The notes beneath the pieces were generated by a model. The model was not told the DNA's origin. It saw nothing but the letters and a program-made list of their open reading frames with translations, and did no database searches. From NCBI RefSeq assembly GCF_003002925.1, contig NZ_PVTK01000004.1:62001-126000 (forward strand): a stretch of DNA of 64,000 nt. The letters are read 5' to 3'. The number at the start of each line of letters is the position of its first letter. Within the stretch, counting starts at the first letter, position 1. The stretch comes from Vreelandella songnenensis (lineage in GTDB: Bacteria > Pseudomonadota > Gammaproteobacteria > Pseudomonadales > Halomonadaceae). A program made the translations under genes and the position numbers. Of the stretch, positions 9,899-22,490 are shown in pieces.

Positions 9899-10291
9899 AT
9901 GAAACAGCGTATTGAAACCCAGCGGCGAAAGGCCCACGTCATTCGACTGACTGCCACGCAGCTGGTCATTGCGCTGATCGGCATGCTGGCAGCCTTGTGG
10001 GCTGATGGTCTGCCCGGTGTGGCATCGGTCATTCTGGGCGCTCTGGTGGCGTTACTGCCCCAGGCTTTCTTTATTCAGCGGCTGGGCATCTTGCGCGACG
10101 GGCGCCGGGCTTCAAAGGCTGTTAACCTGTTTCGCGCCGAAGCAGGCAAGTTTGGTTTGACGGTGGCACTGTTTACAGCCGTGTTCGTGGCCGTGCCCCC
10201 CTCAAACCCCGCTTTCTTCTTTAGTACTTATGTGGCGATCATTCTGGCCCATTGGCTCACGCCATTGATGCCCAAAAAATCGCACAATTGA
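9899..10291 (+). CDS. atpI: ATP synthase accessory protein AtpI
   Basis: AtpI is a small membrane protein that assists c-ring assembly and may aid Mg2+ supply. From the ATG at 9899 the protein has 130 residues and four hydrophobic segments, matching the family size. An in-frame upstream start (9809) would give 160 residues, but it lies on top of the promoter and adds an atypical leader, so I reject it. It is the first gene of the atp operon, 10 bp before atpB. Confidence 0.85.
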   Translation: MKQRIETQRRKAHVIRLTATQLVIALIGMLAALWADGLPGVASVILGALVALLPQAFFIQRLGILRDGRRASKAVNLFRAEAGKFGLTVALFTAVFVAVPPSNPAFFFSTYVAIILAHWLTPLMPKKSHN

Positions 10292-10295
10292 TTGA

Positions 10296-11135
<840 letters not shown>

Positions 11136-11175
11136 GCAAGCGTTATCAACGGTTTCATTAACCCTCAACCCTTAA

Positions 11176-11430
<255 letters not shown>

Positions 11431-11507
11431 TAACAGCACCACCGGGCGGGAAACCGCTCGGTTTTGTTTGAATCCGGTCGCCACGAACTTGTCAGAGGTA
11501 CATCCCT

Positions 11508-11978
11508 GTGAATATCAACATGACGCTTATCGGGCAGACGATCGCCTTCGCGATCTTTGTCTGGTTTTGCATAAAGTACGTGTGGCCTCCGATCAGCAAC
11601 GCGCTTCACGAGCGTCAGAAGAAAATTGCTGATGGCTTGGATGCAGCCAGCCGTGCTACCCGTGATCTTGAGCTTGCTCAGGAGCGGGCAGAACAAACGC
11701 TGCGTGAAAGCAAGGAGCAAGCTTCCCAGATCCTCGAGCAGGCCAACAAGCGCTCTGCCCAGATGATCGAAGAAGCCCGCGAACAGGCCCGCGCTGAAGG
11801 CGAACGCCTGATGGCGAGCGCACGTTCCGAGATCGAGCTAGAAGTTAACCGCGCGAAAGAAGAGCTGCGTGCCCAGGTATCTCACCTGGCCATCGTTGGC
11901 GCTGAGCGTGTTCTAGAAGCCTCTGTCGACGAGAAAGCGCATCGCGAGCTGCTTGATAAGTTAGCCGCTGAACTGTAA
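11508..11978 (+). CDS. atpF: F1Fo ATP synthase subunit b
   Basis: Subunit b is the peripheral stalk: one N-terminal membrane helix (about residues 5-25) followed by a long charged, alanine- and glutamate-rich coiled coil. It is 156 residues, the normal bacterial size. The GTG start at 11508 follows AGAGGT. It ends 11 bp before atpH. Confidence 0.96.
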   Translation: MNINMTLIGQTIAFAIFVWFCIKYVWPPISNALHERQKKIADGLDAASRATRDLELAQERAEQTLRESKEQASQILEQANKRSAQMIEEAREQARAEGERLMASARSEIELEVNRAKEELRAQVSHLAIVGAERVLEASVDEKAHRELLDKLAAEL

Positions 11979-11989
11979 GGAGGTGAATC

Positions 11990-12526
11990 ATGGCGGAATT
12001 ACATACCGTCGCTCGTCCTTACGCTAAGGCGGCGTTTGAACACGCGCGTGATCATGACGCGCTTGATAGCTGGTCACAGGCGCTTGCGTATCTTGGCGCC
12101 GCCGTGGCAGACGATGAAGTGCATCGCCTGCTGGGCAGTCCGAAAATCGAGAACGCAAAGAAAGTCGCCCTGCTCGCCGAGATGTTCCCGGAGCAGCAGA
12201 GCGATCAGTTGACTCGCTTTCTGGAAGCCCTGGCCGACCAGGGCCGCTTGACGGCACTGCCTTCAATCGCTGAACAGTTCGAGCGCCTGCGCGCCGATCA
12301 CGAGCAGCGTGTTGAAGTCATGGTAACGTCAGCCTACGCGCTGACGGCCGAAGAGCAGACCAAGCTAGCAAACGCGCTCAAGAAACGTCTGAATCGCGAA
12401 ATCTCCATTACTACTCAGGTGGACAAGTCGCTTATCGGCGGTGTCATCCTGCGTGCCGGCGATACCGTCATTGACGGTTCGGTGCGTGGTCGATTGAACC
12501 GCCTTTCTGAAGCGCTGACCGTTTGA
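11990..12526 (+). CDS. atpH: F1Fo ATP synthase subunit delta
   Basis: Delta connects the peripheral stalk to the top of F1 (OSCP homologue). The 178-residue protein starts with the typical [12 protein letters not shown] helix and ends with the conserved segment [28 protein letters not shown] lies just before its start, and it is followed by atpA after 16 bp. Confidence 0.96.
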   Translation: MAELHTVARPYAKAAFEHARDHDALDSWSQALAYLGAAVADDEVHRLLGSPKIENAKKVALLAEMFPEQQSDQLTRFLEALADQGRLTALPSIAEQFERLRADHEQRVEVMVTSAYALTAEEQTKLANALKKRLNREISITTQVDKSLIGGVILRAGDTVIDGSVRGRLNRLSEALTV

Positions 12527-12542
12527 GTCTGAGGGACATGGC

Positions 12543-14087
12543 ATGCAGCAACTGAATCCTTCCGAGATCAGCGACATCATCAAGCAGCGAATCGAAAAGC
12601 TTGACGTCGCATCCGAAGCCCGTAATCAGGGCACCATTGTGAGCGTTTCCGACGGTATCGTGAAAATTCACGGCCTCGAAGACGCCATGTTTGGTGAAAT
12701 GATTGAATTCCCCAACAGCGTTTTCGGCATGGTACTCAACCTGGAGCGCGACTCCGTAGGTGCCGTTGTCCTGGGCGACTACCTGCTGCTTGAAGAAGGC
12801 ATGACCGCCAAGTGTACCGGTCGCATTCTTGAAGTACCGGTAGGCCCTGAGCTGATTGGTCGCGTTGTCGATGCGCTCGGTAACCCGATCGACGGCAAGG
12901 GCGAGATCAACGCCAAGATGACCGACGCCGTCGAGAAAGTGGCGCCGGGCGTCATCACCCGCCAGTCGGTCGACGAGCCGATCCAGACGGGTCTGAAATC
13001 CATCGATGCCATGGTGCCGATCGGCCGTGGTCAGCGTGAGCTGATCATCGGTGACCGCCAGATTGGTAAATCGGCCATCGCCATCGATGCGATCATCAAC
13101 CAGAAAGGCAAGGGCGTTACCTGTGTCTACGTTGCCATTGGTCAGAAGCAGTCGACCATTGCCAACATAGTGCGCAAGCTCGAAGAGCACGGCGCGATGG
13201 AACATACCATCGTCGTGGCGGCCGGCGCTGCCGATCCGGCACCCATGCAGTTCCTCTCCGCGTATTCCGGTTGCACCATGGGTGAGTACTTCCGTGACCG
13301 CGGTGAAGACGCGATGATCGTGTATGACGATCTTTCCAAGCAGGCCGTGGCTTATCGTCAGGTATCCCTGCTGCTGCGTCGTCCGCCGGGCCGTGAAGCC
13401 TACCCGGGTGACGTGTTCTATCTCCACTCGCGTCTGCTTGAGCGTGCTGCACGCGTCAACGTCGACTACGTCGAGAAATTCACCAATGGTGAAGTGACAG
13501 GCAAGACCGGTTCTCTGACCGCGCTGCCGATCATCGAAACCCAGGGTGGCGACGTGTCCGCGTTTGTTCCGACCAACGTGATCTCGATCACCGATGGTCA
13601 GATCTTCCTGGAAACCAACCTGTTCAACTCCGGCATTCGTCCGGCGATCAACGCAGGTCTGTCGGTTTCCCGTGTTGGTGGTGCAGCACAGACCAAGATC
13701 ATCAAGAAGCTTGGCGGCAGCGTACGTCTGGCGCTTGCTCAGTACCGCGAGCTGGCAGCATTCTCGCAGTTTGCCTCCGACCTTGATGAAGCAACGCGCA
13801 AGCAGCTCGAGCACGGTCAGCGTGTTACCGAGCTGATGAAGCAGAACCAGTACTCGCCGATGTCTGTGGCAGAAATGGCTCTCTCGCTGTATGCCGCCAA
13901 TGAAGGCTACCTGGATGACGTGAGCGTCGACAAGGTGCTGGACTTCGAACGTGCTCTGCACGGTTACATGAAGTCCGAGCACGGCGACCTGCTCGACAAG
14001 ATCAACCAGAGCGGCGACTACAACGACGAGATTAAAGACGGCATGAAGTCGGGTCTCGAGAAGTTCAAGGCGACTCAGAGCTGGTAA
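12543..14087 (+). CDS. atpA: F1Fo ATP synthase subunit alpha
   Basis: This is the non-catalytic nucleotide-binding subunit of F1, 514 residues. It has the P-loop GDRQIGKS (170-177) and the ATP-synthase alpha/beta signature region around [17 protein letters not shown], which includes the arginine finger. It lies in normal order between atpH and atpG. A very long open frame on the opposite strand here is a by-product of codon bias. Confidence 0.98.
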   Translation: MQQLNPSEISDIIKQRIEKLDVASEARNQGTIVSVSDGIVKIHGLEDAMFGEMIEFPNSVFGMVLNLERDSVGAVVLGDYLLLEEGMTAKCTGRILEVPVGPELIGRVVDALGNPIDGKGEINAKMTDAVEKVAPGVITRQSVDEPIQTGLKSIDAMVPIGRGQRELIIGDRQIGKSAIAIDAIINQKGKGVTCVYVAIGQKQSTIANIVRKLEEHGAMEHTIVVAAGAADPAPMQFLSAYSGCTMGEYFRDRGEDAMIVYDDLSKQAVAYRQVSLLLRRPPGREAYPGDVFYLHSRLLERAARVNVDYVEKFTNGEVTGKTGSLTALPIIETQGGDVSAFVPTNVISITDGQIFLETNLFNSGIRPAINAGLSVSRVGGAAQTKIIKKLGGSVRLALAQYRELAAFSQFASDLDEATRKQLEHGQRVTELMKQNQYSPMSVAEMALSLYAANEGYLDDVSVDKVLDFERALHGYMKSEHGDLLDKINQSGDYNDEIKDGMKSGLEKFKATQSW

Positions 14088-14152
14088 TGTCTGGCCCGCC
14101 TGCGGGCGGGCTTGCCTACTTCCTGAGAGCCACGAACGAAGGGTAGATCGCT

Positions 14153-15037
14153 ATGGCAGCTGCAAAAGAGATACGCACCCAGATCGGGAGCATCAAGAAT
14201 ACGCAGAAGATCACCAGCGCCATGGAAATGGTGGCTGCATCGAAAATGCGTAAAGCACAAGATCTAATGAAGGCCAGCCAGCCTTACGCCAAGCAGATCC
14301 GTAACGTGGTAGGCCACCTGGCTAACGCCAATCCCGAGTATACGCACGACTACATGGTCGAGCGTAACGAGGTGAAACGCGTTGGTTATATCGTGGTTTC
14401 CACCGACCGTGGCCTGTGTGGCGGGTTGAACGTCAACCTGTTCAAAGCCGTGGTTAAAGATGCCGTGGCCTGGAAACAGGAAGGCGCCGAGCTGGACTTC
14501 TGTGCCCTTGGCTCCAAGGCCGGCGCTTTCTTCCGTAACTATGGCGGCAACCTGATTGCGGCCAAGAGTGGCATGGGAGAGAAGCCGACCGTCGAGGGTT
14601 TGATCGGAAGTATCAAGGTCATGCTCGAAGCGTACGACGAAGGACGACTCGACCGCCTGTTCGTGGTGTATAACGAATTCGTCAACACCATGACCCAGAG
14701 GCCGGTGGTTCGTCAGCTTCTTCCGCTATCGCCCGATATGGGCGTCAGCGAGCACGACGAAGAAAACGCCCGTCCCGGAAGTTGGGACTACCTGTATGAA
14801 CCGGATGCCAAGGCGTTGCTTGATAGCCTGCTGGTTCGCTTCGTCGAATCACAGGTGTATCAGGCGGTAGTCGAAAACGGGGCCTGCGAACAGGCAGCCC
14901 GTATGATCGCCATGAAGAGCGCCACCGATAACGCAGGCAACCTGATTGATGATCTGGAAATGGTCTATAACAAGGCCCGCCAGGCTGCCATCACCCAGGA
15001 AATTTCCGAGATCGTCGGCGGCGCTTCAGCCGTATAA
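14153..15037 (+). CDS. atpG: F1Fo ATP synthase subunit gamma
   Basis: This is the central rotor shaft, 294 residues, with the coiled-coil N-terminus ([20 protein letters not shown]) and the conserved C-terminal helix ending in [18 protein letters not shown]. It lies between atpA and atpD, with a 65-bp leader containing a short GC hairpin just after atpA. Confidence 0.97.
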   Translation: MAAAKEIRTQIGSIKNTQKITSAMEMVAASKMRKAQDLMKASQPYAKQIRNVVGHLANANPEYTHDYMVERNEVKRVGYIVVSTDRGLCGGLNVNLFKAVVKDAVAWKQEGAELDFCALGSKAGAFFRNYGGNLIAAKSGMGEKPTVEGLIGSIKVMLEAYDEGRLDRLFVVYNEFVNTMTQRPVVRQLLPLSPDMGVSEHDEENARPGSWDYLYEPDAKALLDSLLVRFVESQVYQAVVENGACEQAARMIAMKSATDNAGNLIDDLEMVYNKARQAAITQEISEIVGGASAV

Positions 15038-15053
15038 CGCCAAGGGAGCCTAA

Positions 15054-16490
<1,437 letters not shown>

Positions 16491-16514
16491 TCCCGTCCAT
16501 TAGGGGGATTCGCT

Positions 16515-16943
16515 ATGGCGAATAGCTTCACTTGCAATATCGTCAGCGCGGAAGCATCCATCTTCTCAGGCACCGTTGAGCAGGTAGTGGCTTCCGGGAT
16601 GATGGGTGATCTCGGCATCTTGCCGGGGCACGCTCCGCTGCTGACCGAGCTTCAGCCGGGTCCGATCCGCGTGATCCACGATGGCGGCAAGGAAGAGAAC
16701 TTCTTTGTCTCGGGCGGCTTCATGGAAGTCCAGCCCGATGTCGTGACGATTCTGGCCGATGCGGCGTCCCGCGCAAGCGACCTTAACGAGGCCGCTGCCG
16801 AAGAAGCACGCCAGCAAGCGCTGCAAGCCTTCAACGAGAAGTCAGCCGAGCTTGACTATACTCGTGCGGCGGCAGAGCTTGCCGAAGCCGTTGCCCAGCT
16901 GCGAACGATTCAGCAGCTGCGCAAGAAGGCGGGTAAAGGCTAG
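16515..16943 (+). CDS. atpC: F1Fo ATP synthase subunit epsilon
   Basis: Epsilon is the rotor subunit that can inhibit ATP hydrolysis. The 142-residue protein has the N-terminal beta-sandwich with GDLGILPGHAPLLTEL and a C-terminal two-helix arm rich in Ala and Glu. It is the last gene of the operon and is followed by a long terminator hairpin. Confidence 0.96.
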   Translation: MANSFTCNIVSAEASIFSGTVEQVVASGMMGDLGILPGHAPLLTELQPGPIRVIHDGGKEENFFVSGGFMEVQPDVVTILADAASRASDLNEAAAEEARQQALQAFNEKSAELDYTRAAAELAEAVAQLRTIQQLRKKAGKG

Positions 16944-16962
16944 AAACGCCTCTGGCGTTCGT

Positions 16963-17008
16963 AAAACGCTCCTTGAACCCGTGTTAGGGTTTAAGGGGCG
17001 TTTTTTTT
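16963..17008 (+). terminator. Rho-independent terminator of the atp operon
   Basis: An 18-bp stem (16963-16980 with 16987-17004, two G-T wobbles) with a 6-base loop runs into a stretch of T to 17008. It is the strongest terminator seen in the window. Confidence 0.92.
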
Positions 17009-17069
17009 GTTGGGTACTATGCTGCTACGCAGCGGCGTAGTGCTCGTTGGCAATCCAAGGAGGAGAGCG

Positions 17070-18452
17070 ATGGCATTGAATGAAGAAACCCTGCAGGCGT
17101 TGAAAGCCGAACTGCTCGACGAATTGGGAAAAGAGGAGCCAAGCAGGGAGCGGCTATCCGGGCGTCTGGCGGAAATTCGCTCTGCCGATATCGGCGAAGT
17201 GCTTGAAGAGCTGATCGAAGAGGATGAAGAGCTGTCTGCGGCGCTTGGCGTACTGGATGTGCTTTCCACCGAGCGCGCTGCCAACGTGCTGGGCTATCTG
17301 CCCGGTGAGAGCCAGCTTGAAATAGTGGGCGAACTCTCCGATACCCAGGTACTCAAGCTTTTGGAGGAAATGGGCTCTGATGAGCGGGCCGACCTGTTCA
17401 ACCTGCTTGACGATGATCGTCGTGAAGCGCTGCTGCGGCGTATGGCGCATCAGGAGCGCGAAGACCTGAAGCGCCTCTCGAGCTATGTAGAGGGCACTGC
17501 CGGCGCCATCATGACCTCTGACTATGTGGCCATAGCCAGTGGCATGACGGTGTCGCAGGCGCTGATGCGCGTACGCCAGACGGCACCTGATGCCGAAACG
17601 GTCTATCAGCTCTATATTCTGGCAAGCGATGGCCAGCTGATCGGCACCATGTCGCTGCGCCAACTGATGGTGGCGCGGCCGGGCGCGCTGGTCGATGACA
17701 TCATGATCAAGGATGTGATCAGAACCGTCGTCGATGAAGCCCAGGAAGAAGCGGCGCGGATCGTGGCGCGCTACGATCTGCTGGCGCTACCGGTCATCGA
17801 TGCCGAAAACCGCATGGTAGGCATCATTACCCACGATGACGCGATGGACGTGGCCGAATCCGAAGCCACTGAAGATATCCACAAGGGGATGTCCATCGGC
17901 CAGCTGGAAGACGGTGTCAGCCGAGTGAAGCTTTGGAGCCTTTACCGCAAACGGGTGACCTGGCTGGTACTGCTGGTATTTGCCAATCTGTTTTCCGGCG
18001 CAGGGATTGCCTACTTCGAAGATATCATTGCCGCCCAAGTGGCACTGGTCTTCTTCCTGCCGCTACTGATCGGCAGCGGCGGTAACGCCGGTGCCCAGGC
18101 CGCCACCTTGATGGTACGCGGGATGGCAACCGGCGATATCGGCGTGAAGGACTGGAGCAAGATGCTTGGCCGTGAACTGCTGGTCGCCGGCTCACTGGGG
18201 CTGACCATGGCGATTGCCGTGGCGCCAATCGGCGTGATGCGCGGCGGTGAAGCGGTCGCGGTCGTCGTGGCCCTGAGCATGGTCACCATCGTGCTGTTCG
18301 GCAGCCTGATCGGCATGTGTCTGCCCTTCGTGCTCGAGCGCTTCAAGGTCGACCCAGCCACCGCCTCGGCACCGCTGGTGACCACCCTGATCGACGCTAC
18401 CGGCGTATTGATCTACTTCACCATCGCGACCGCCATTCTTTCCCAGCTATAA
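17070..18452 (+). CDS. mgtE: Magnesium transporter MgtE
   Basis: MgtE is a Mg2+-gated Mg2+ channel of the inner membrane. The 460-residue protein follows the family plan. An acidic N domain of helical repeats (about 1-130) is followed by paired CBS domains (about 130-260). A membrane domain of about five helices follows, with PLLIGSGGNAGAQAAT, the pore-entry signature. The ATG at 17070 is preceded by AAGGAGGA. Upstream in-frame starts fall in the atp terminator. It is convergent with the PAP2 gene. Confidence 0.93.
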   Translation: MALNEETLQALKAELLDELGKEEPSRERLSGRLAEIRSADIGEVLEELIEEDEELSAALGVLDVLSTERAANVLGYLPGESQLEIVGELSDTQVLKLLEEMGSDERADLFNLLDDDRREALLRRMAHQEREDLKRLSSYVEGTAGAIMTSDYVAIASGMTVSQALMRVRQTAPDAETVYQLYILASDGQLIGTMSLRQLMVARPGALVDDIMIKDVIRTVVDEAQEEAARIVARYDLLALPVIDAENRMVGIITHDDAMDVAESEATEDIHKGMSIGQLEDGVSRVKLWSLYRKRVTWLVLLVFANLFSGAGIAYFEDIIAAQVALVFFLPLLIGSGGNAGAQAATLMVRGMATGDIGVKDWSKMLGRELLVAGSLGLTMAIAVAPIGVMRGGEAVAVVVALSMVTIVLFGSLIGMCLPFVLERFKVDPATASAPLVTTLIDATGVLIYFTIATAILSQL

Positions 18453-18465
18453 ACCCAGGCGTTAC

Positions 18466-18489
18466 GGGTACGGCCCTAGCGCCGTACCC
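18466..18489. terminator. Convergent hairpin between mgtE and PAP2 gene
   Basis: A 9-bp perfect stem (18466-18474 with 18481-18489, GGGTACGGC and its complement) with a 6-base loop overlaps the end of the PAP2 gene. There is no T-run, so any termination would be weak and bidirectional. Confidence 0.45.
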
Positions 18490-19075
18490 AGCCGCGGTCG
18501 ATCAGTGGCGAGAACACTCGGCGATAGCACCTCACCGCAACGCGCTCATAAAGCGGCATTACCAGCCAGGCACGGCCTAATCCCGTCAGGGCGGCGGCCA
18601 CCGGCGCCAGCATCAGTGCGCCAACCATGTCCTGGGGAAAGTGAATACCCAGAAAGATCCGGGCCCAGGCCACCGGTAATGCCAGCACCAGCAGGCAGCG
18701 GCCGATGCGCCGGGTATGGTCGTGAAGCGTCAGGCTGAAAGCCACGGTCAGCATGATCGTCAGGTGATTGCTGGGAAAGGCAGGCGTGGCGGCATGGGCT
18801 TGCAGATACTCGCCCACAGGCACCATGAAAGGCCGCGGCAGGGGCCATAGCGCCCCGATCACCCAACTGGCCATCAGTGCCACCAGCGTTGCCACGAACG
18901 CTTCCAGAAGCGCGCGCTTGTGCGGTTCGTCGCCAAGCAGCCAGCCAATGACAAGAAGCACGGGTACCAGAAGGATAATGTCCGAGGCGCACCAGTGGGC
19001 GATCATTACCAGCCAGGCAGGAGAATCGGGCGGCGAGTTGAGCAGGTCAAACAGTACCAGGTTGAGCGTGTCCAT
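18476..19075 (-). CDS. PAP2-family undecaprenyl-diphosphatase (BcrC/YbjG-like)
   Basis: This membrane phosphatase of 199 residues carries the PAP2 motifs: PLPRPF (motif 1 end), PSNH (motif 2) and a motif 3 in ARIFLGIHFPQDMVGA with the catalytic His and Asp. Its N-terminus (MDTLNLVLFDLLN) closely resembles the YbjG/BcrC subgroup. That subgroup recycles undecaprenyl pyrophosphate on the periplasmic face, supporting cell-wall synthesis and bacitracin tolerance. The unrelated enzyme UppP, which does the same chemistry, is encoded about 1.5 kb away. The substrate assignment is by family resemblance. Confidence 0.8.
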   Translation of the reverse strand: MDTLNLVLFDLLNSPPDSPAWLVMIAHWCASDIILLVPVLLVIGWLLGDEPHKRALLEAFVATLVALMASWVIGALWPLPRPFMVPVGEYLQAHAATPAFPSNHLTIMLTVAFSLTLHDHTRRIGRCLLVLALPVAWARIFLGIHFPQDMVGALMLAPVAAALTGLGRAWLVMPLYERVAVRCYRRVFSPLIDRGWVRR

Positions 19076-19157
19076 GTTTTCCAGAGCGTCATGGTCAATG
19101 AGAGAGGCAAAGCGCGACGCTATAGGACCGCGTTTATCCTAAAGCGTTCTGGGCTTT

Positions 19158-20351
19158 CTAACGCATTGAGCTGCTGGCCGCTCGCGTGATGAACATCACT
19201 TCCACATGCCCAAGCCACTCTATGTCACCGGCCAGGGCCTTTAGCTGGCTGGCAAGGCACTGAGGAGGCTGATTGACCGCGTCGTCGATGATCAGCGATA
19301 CCGATACCTTGTCATCCAGATAGTGCAGCTGCAGCTCGTTCAGCGTGCGCCATACCGGGTGGCGGTACCAGCGTTCGTTGAGCGCCGCTTCTACTTCAGG
19401 GCGCAGCGGCAGGCCAGGCAGGCGGCTCGGGTCGCCTTCACCGGCGTCATCCTCGGGGTCGACGTGAAAGATGACGTCGGTCAGCAGCGGGAATTCGTGG
19501 CGCAGGCGGCGGCTGACTTCATTGCCGATTTCGTGAGCTTCCGAGACGGTGATCTTGGGCCCGACCACCACGTGCAGATCGACCATCACCCAGCCCGCTG
19601 ACTGGCGGGTGCGCAGATCGTGGACGCTATCCACGCCGGGCACGCTGCAGGCCACATCGTGCATCTGCTGCTGTACGTCCTCGGGCAGAGCGGTGTCGAC
19701 CAGCTCCCGGGCCGACTCCCATAGAAGATCCCAGCCCACCTTGCCTACCAGCAGGCCGACCACGATGGCCGCCACTGCGTCCAGCCAGCCTACCCCGAAT
19801 TGGGCGCCGACCAGAGCCACCAGCACCACGGCGGTCGAGAGCGCGTCGCTACGCGAGTGCCAGGCGTTGGCTTCCAGCAGGCGTGACTGAATACGTTTGG
19901 CCACCCGCATGGTGTAGCGAAATATCCACTCTTTGCTGATAAGCGCAATAAACGTGATCGCAATCGCCACCACGCCTGGCGCGGTCACCTCGGTGCCGTT
20001 GAACAGGCGGGCCAGACTCGACCAGGCGATACCCCCGGCCACGAAGATCAGCACGCTGCCGAGCAGCAGCGTGGTAAGCGTTTCTATACGCCCGTGACCA
20101 TAGTGGTGGTCGTTGTCCGGCTCCTGGCGGCCATAATGAATCGCGGCCAGCACAAAACCATCGGTCACCAGATCCGAAAGCGAGTGGATGCCGTCGGCGA
20201 TCAGGGCCGCCGAGCCTACGAAAAAACCGACCGCCACTTTCACGATGCTGAGCACGCCGTCAAGCCAGGCGCCGATGTAGGTCACGCGCTTGGCGGTCTG
20301 ACTATCTTGCTCACGGTCGGGAACCACTGGCGTTTCAACGGTCTGAGTCAT
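19158..20351 (-). CDS. Cation diffusion facilitator (CDF) metal exporter
   Basis: CDF proteins exchange protons for Zn2+, Fe2+ or other divalent metals across the inner membrane. The 397-residue protein has the family layout: six membrane helices with metal-site motifs DGIHSLSD (helix 2) and WHSRSD (helix 5). A cytoplasmic ferredoxin-like domain follows, with the histidine-bearing strand VMVDLHVVVGP. The start is the ATG at 20349-20351 after AGGT; an upstream in-frame extension of 79 codons lacks similarity and crosses the promoter region. The C-terminal tail (after about residue 300) is longer than in FieF. The metal is not predictable from sequence alone. Confidence 0.88.
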   Translation of the reverse strand: MTQTVETPVVPDREQDSQTAKRVTYIGAWLDGVLSIVKVAVGFFVGSAALIADGIHSLSDLVTDGFVLAAIHYGRQEPDNDHHYGHGRIETLTTLLLGSVLIFVAGGIAWSSLARLFNGTEVTAPGVVAIAITFIALISKEWIFRYTMRVAKRIQSRLLEANAWHSRSDALSTAVVLVALVGAQFGVGWLDAVAAIVVGLLVGKVGWDLLWESARELVDTALPEDVQQQMHDVACSVPGVDSVHDLRTRQSAGWVMVDLHVVVGPKITVSEAHEIGNEVSRRLRHEFPLLTDVIFHVDPEDDAGEGDPSRLPGLPLRPEVEAALNERWYRHPVWRTLNELQLHYLDDKVSVSLIIDDAVNQPPQCLASQLKALAGDIEWLGHVEVMFITRAASSSMR

Positions 20352-20549
20352 GGAATACCTGACAGGGCACGCGTTCGATAAAACGTTATTGTAGCGCACC
20401 GCTTGATGATCCCTTAAGCCCTTTGCGATGAAGTATTCGCTTTCGTATGACGCTATACGACGATGACCCATGGCGGACAAGTGACCGGTGGAGGTGTATC
20501 CTTGTGCGCCATTGTCATTCAACAACTTTTTGAATGTATAGGATGACCC

Positions 20550-21350
20550 ATGGAGTGGTTGCAAATCGTGGTGCTTGCGGCAGTGCAAGGGCTCACCGAG
20601 TTTTTACCCGTTTCAAGCTCTGCCCACCTGATCCTGGTGCCGGTTTTAACCACCTGGGAAGACCAGGGGCTCGCCTTTGACGTGGCGCTTCACGTGGGAA
20701 GTCTGACCGCTGTCATGATCTATTTTCGAAAAGAGATCAAGCAGATAGTATCTGGAAGCCTCGGGGTGTTGAGCGGCGGCGAGATGAACAGGGACGCCCG
20801 GTTGGGGCTCTGGATTACGGTTGCCACTCTGCCGGTCTGCGTTATCGGTTTTCTGCTTCAGGACATCATCTCGACCTATATGCGCTCGACGCTGATCATT
20901 GGTATCAGCCTGATCGGCTTTGGCCTGTTGCTGGGCTATGCCGACTACTTCAAGCGCGGTACCCAGACCGAGTACCAGATCGGCTGGAAGGAAGTCCTGA
21001 TTATCGGATTCTCCCAGGCGCTTGCCCTGATACCCGGCACGTCACGTTCGGGCATCAGCATGACCGCCGCATTGATGGTCGGCATGAGTCGTGAAGCCGC
21101 CGCCCGGTTCTCCTTTTTACTCTCCATTCCGGTCATCATCCTGGCAGGCGGGCTTGAAGCCATGAAGCTTCTCCGCCAGCCGCAGGCCATCGACTGGCTT
21201 TCGCTATTGGCCGGCACGCTGCTGTCTGGTGTCATTGCCTATCTGTGTATTCACTACTTTCTGGTCGTGATCAAAAAAATGGGCATGCAGCCTTTCGTTA
21301 TCTATCGCGTGCTGTTTGGTGCGTGGCTAATCTGGTTTTTTCACTTCTAG
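20550..21350 (+). CDS. uppP: Undecaprenyl-diphosphatase UppP (BacA)
   Basis: UppP dephosphorylates undecaprenyl pyrophosphate to recycle the lipid carrier of peptidoglycan synthesis. The 266-residue membrane protein has the signature EFLPVSSSAHLIL (about residues 17-29) and the second motif PGTSRSGISM. The ATG at 20550 follows AGGATGACCC. It is divergent from the CDF exporter and lies 9 bp upstream of apbE. Confidence 0.95.
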   Translation: MEWLQIVVLAAVQGLTEFLPVSSSAHLILVPVLTTWEDQGLAFDVALHVGSLTAVMIYFRKEIKQIVSGSLGVLSGGEMNRDARLGLWITVATLPVCVIGFLLQDIISTYMRSTLIIGISLIGFGLLLGYADYFKRGTQTEYQIGWKEVLIIGFSQALALIPGTSRSGISMTAALMVGMSREAAARFSFLLSIPVIILAGGLEAMKLLRQPQAIDWLSLLAGTLLSGVIAYLCIHYFLVVIKKMGMQPFVIYRVLFGAWLIWFFHF

Positions 21351-21359
21351 AGCGAACTC

Positions 21360-22490
21360 ATGATCTCATCAACGCCTGGGTCAACGCGGTTAATCAAACA
21401 GGCGGCTTTTGCCGCCGCACTTGTGCTCTTGGCCGGCTGTTCGGAAAAGGACCGCCCGCTTGAGTCTCCGGTACGCCTGGAAGGGGGGATCTTTGGCACC
21501 TTCTATCAGGTCTCGATCAGCGACCCCTTGACCCAGGAGCAGGCCGATCAACTGGAAAGCGGATTTCTGGCCGAGCTTGAAAGCGTGGATGTTGCCATGT
21601 CCACCTATCGCGACGACTCTGAACTCAGCGTGTTCAACCAGGCACCGCTTGATCAGTGGCAGCCGCTCTCCAATGAGCTGATCGAAGTGCTGGCCATCAG
21701 CCGCTCGGTGGCGGAAAAGAGCGACGGCACCTTTGACGTCACCGTGGGCGATCTGGTCAATCTGTGGAGCTTTGGCCCCGAGGCGCGTCCCAAGGAGATC
21801 CCCTCACAGGCGCTGCTTGAAGAGCGCCTTGGTCAGGTCGGGTTTGATGCAGTGGAAGTGGATACCCAGGCCATGCAGGCGCGGCGCGACCGCGATGTGT
21901 ATGTGGATCTCTCTGGCGTTGCCAAGGGGCACGCCACCGACCGCGTGGCGGCCTATCTGGACAAGGAAGGCATCGAAGGGTATCTGATCAACCTGGGTGG
22001 CGACATGCTGGCGCGCGGCTATCGCGACGATCAGCAGACCCCCTGGCGTGTCGGCATCGAAACCCCGCAGTCGGGCGCCCCTCAGGCGCAGCATATCGTG
22101 CCGCTGCACGATATGTCGGTGGCTACTTCGGGCGATTACCGCAACTACTTCGAAGCCGACGGTCAGCGTTTCTCCCACACTATCGACCCGCGTACCGGGC
22201 GCCCGGTCACGCACAAGGTGGCCTCGGTATCCGTATTTCACCCCTCCAACGCCTGGGCCGATGCCTGGGCAACGGCACTGCTGGTCGTGGGTGAGGAAGC
22301 CGGCATGGCCATGGCAGTAGACCATAATCTGAGTGTTTTAATGTTGCTACGTGATGGCGATCATTGGCAGAGTGTCGTAAGCCCTGCCTTTGTGGACTAT
22401 TTTGGCGAAGATCTGGTCGATGAACTGGGAATCGAGCAGTGGATAGACCCTAACGCGCGCACGGTACAAGAAGGTAATCAGGATGCATAA
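21360..22490 (+). CDS. apbE: FAD:protein FMN transferase ApbE, lipoprotein
   Basis: ApbE attaches FMN covalently to threonine residues of exported flavoproteins such as NqrB/NqrC and RnfG/RnfD. The 376-residue protein has a lipoprotein signal ending in LLAGC (lipid on the Cys near residue 27). It also has the FAD-binding and catalytic segment YVDLSGVAKGHATD and the late motif ATSGDYRNYFE. It lies 9 bp after uppP and overlaps glmU by 8 bp, a compact but functionally mixed set. No nqr or rnf genes lie in the window, so its client proteins are encoded elsewhere. Confidence 0.93.
   Translation: MISSTPGSTRLIKQAAFAAALVLLAGCSEKDRPLESPVRLEGGIFGTFYQVSISDPLTQEQADQLESGFLAELESVDVAMSTYRDDSELSVFNQAPLDQWQPLSNELIEVLAISRSVAEKSDGTFDVTVGDLVNLWSFGPEARPKEIPSQALLEERLGQVGFDAVEVDTQAMQARRDRDVYVDLSGVAKGHATDRVAAYLDKEGIEGYLINLGGDMLARGYRDDQQTPWRVGIETPQSGAPQAQHIVPLHDMSVATSGDYRNYFEADGQRFSHTIDPRTGRPVTHKVASVSVFHPSNAWADAWATALLVVGEEAGMAMAVDHNLSVLMLLRDGDHWQSVVSPAFVDYFGEDLVDELGIEQWIDPNARTVQEGNQDA

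Noticed and set aside
12468..13982. A 504-codon open frame antisense to atpA
   Set aside because: The plus-strand atpA is unmistakable. The antisense frame has no recognisable domain and arises from GC-rich codon bias.
20512..20540. TTGTCA-17-TGTATA as uppP promoter
   Set aside because: The predicted start site would fall at or beyond the ribosome-binding site, leaving no usable leader.
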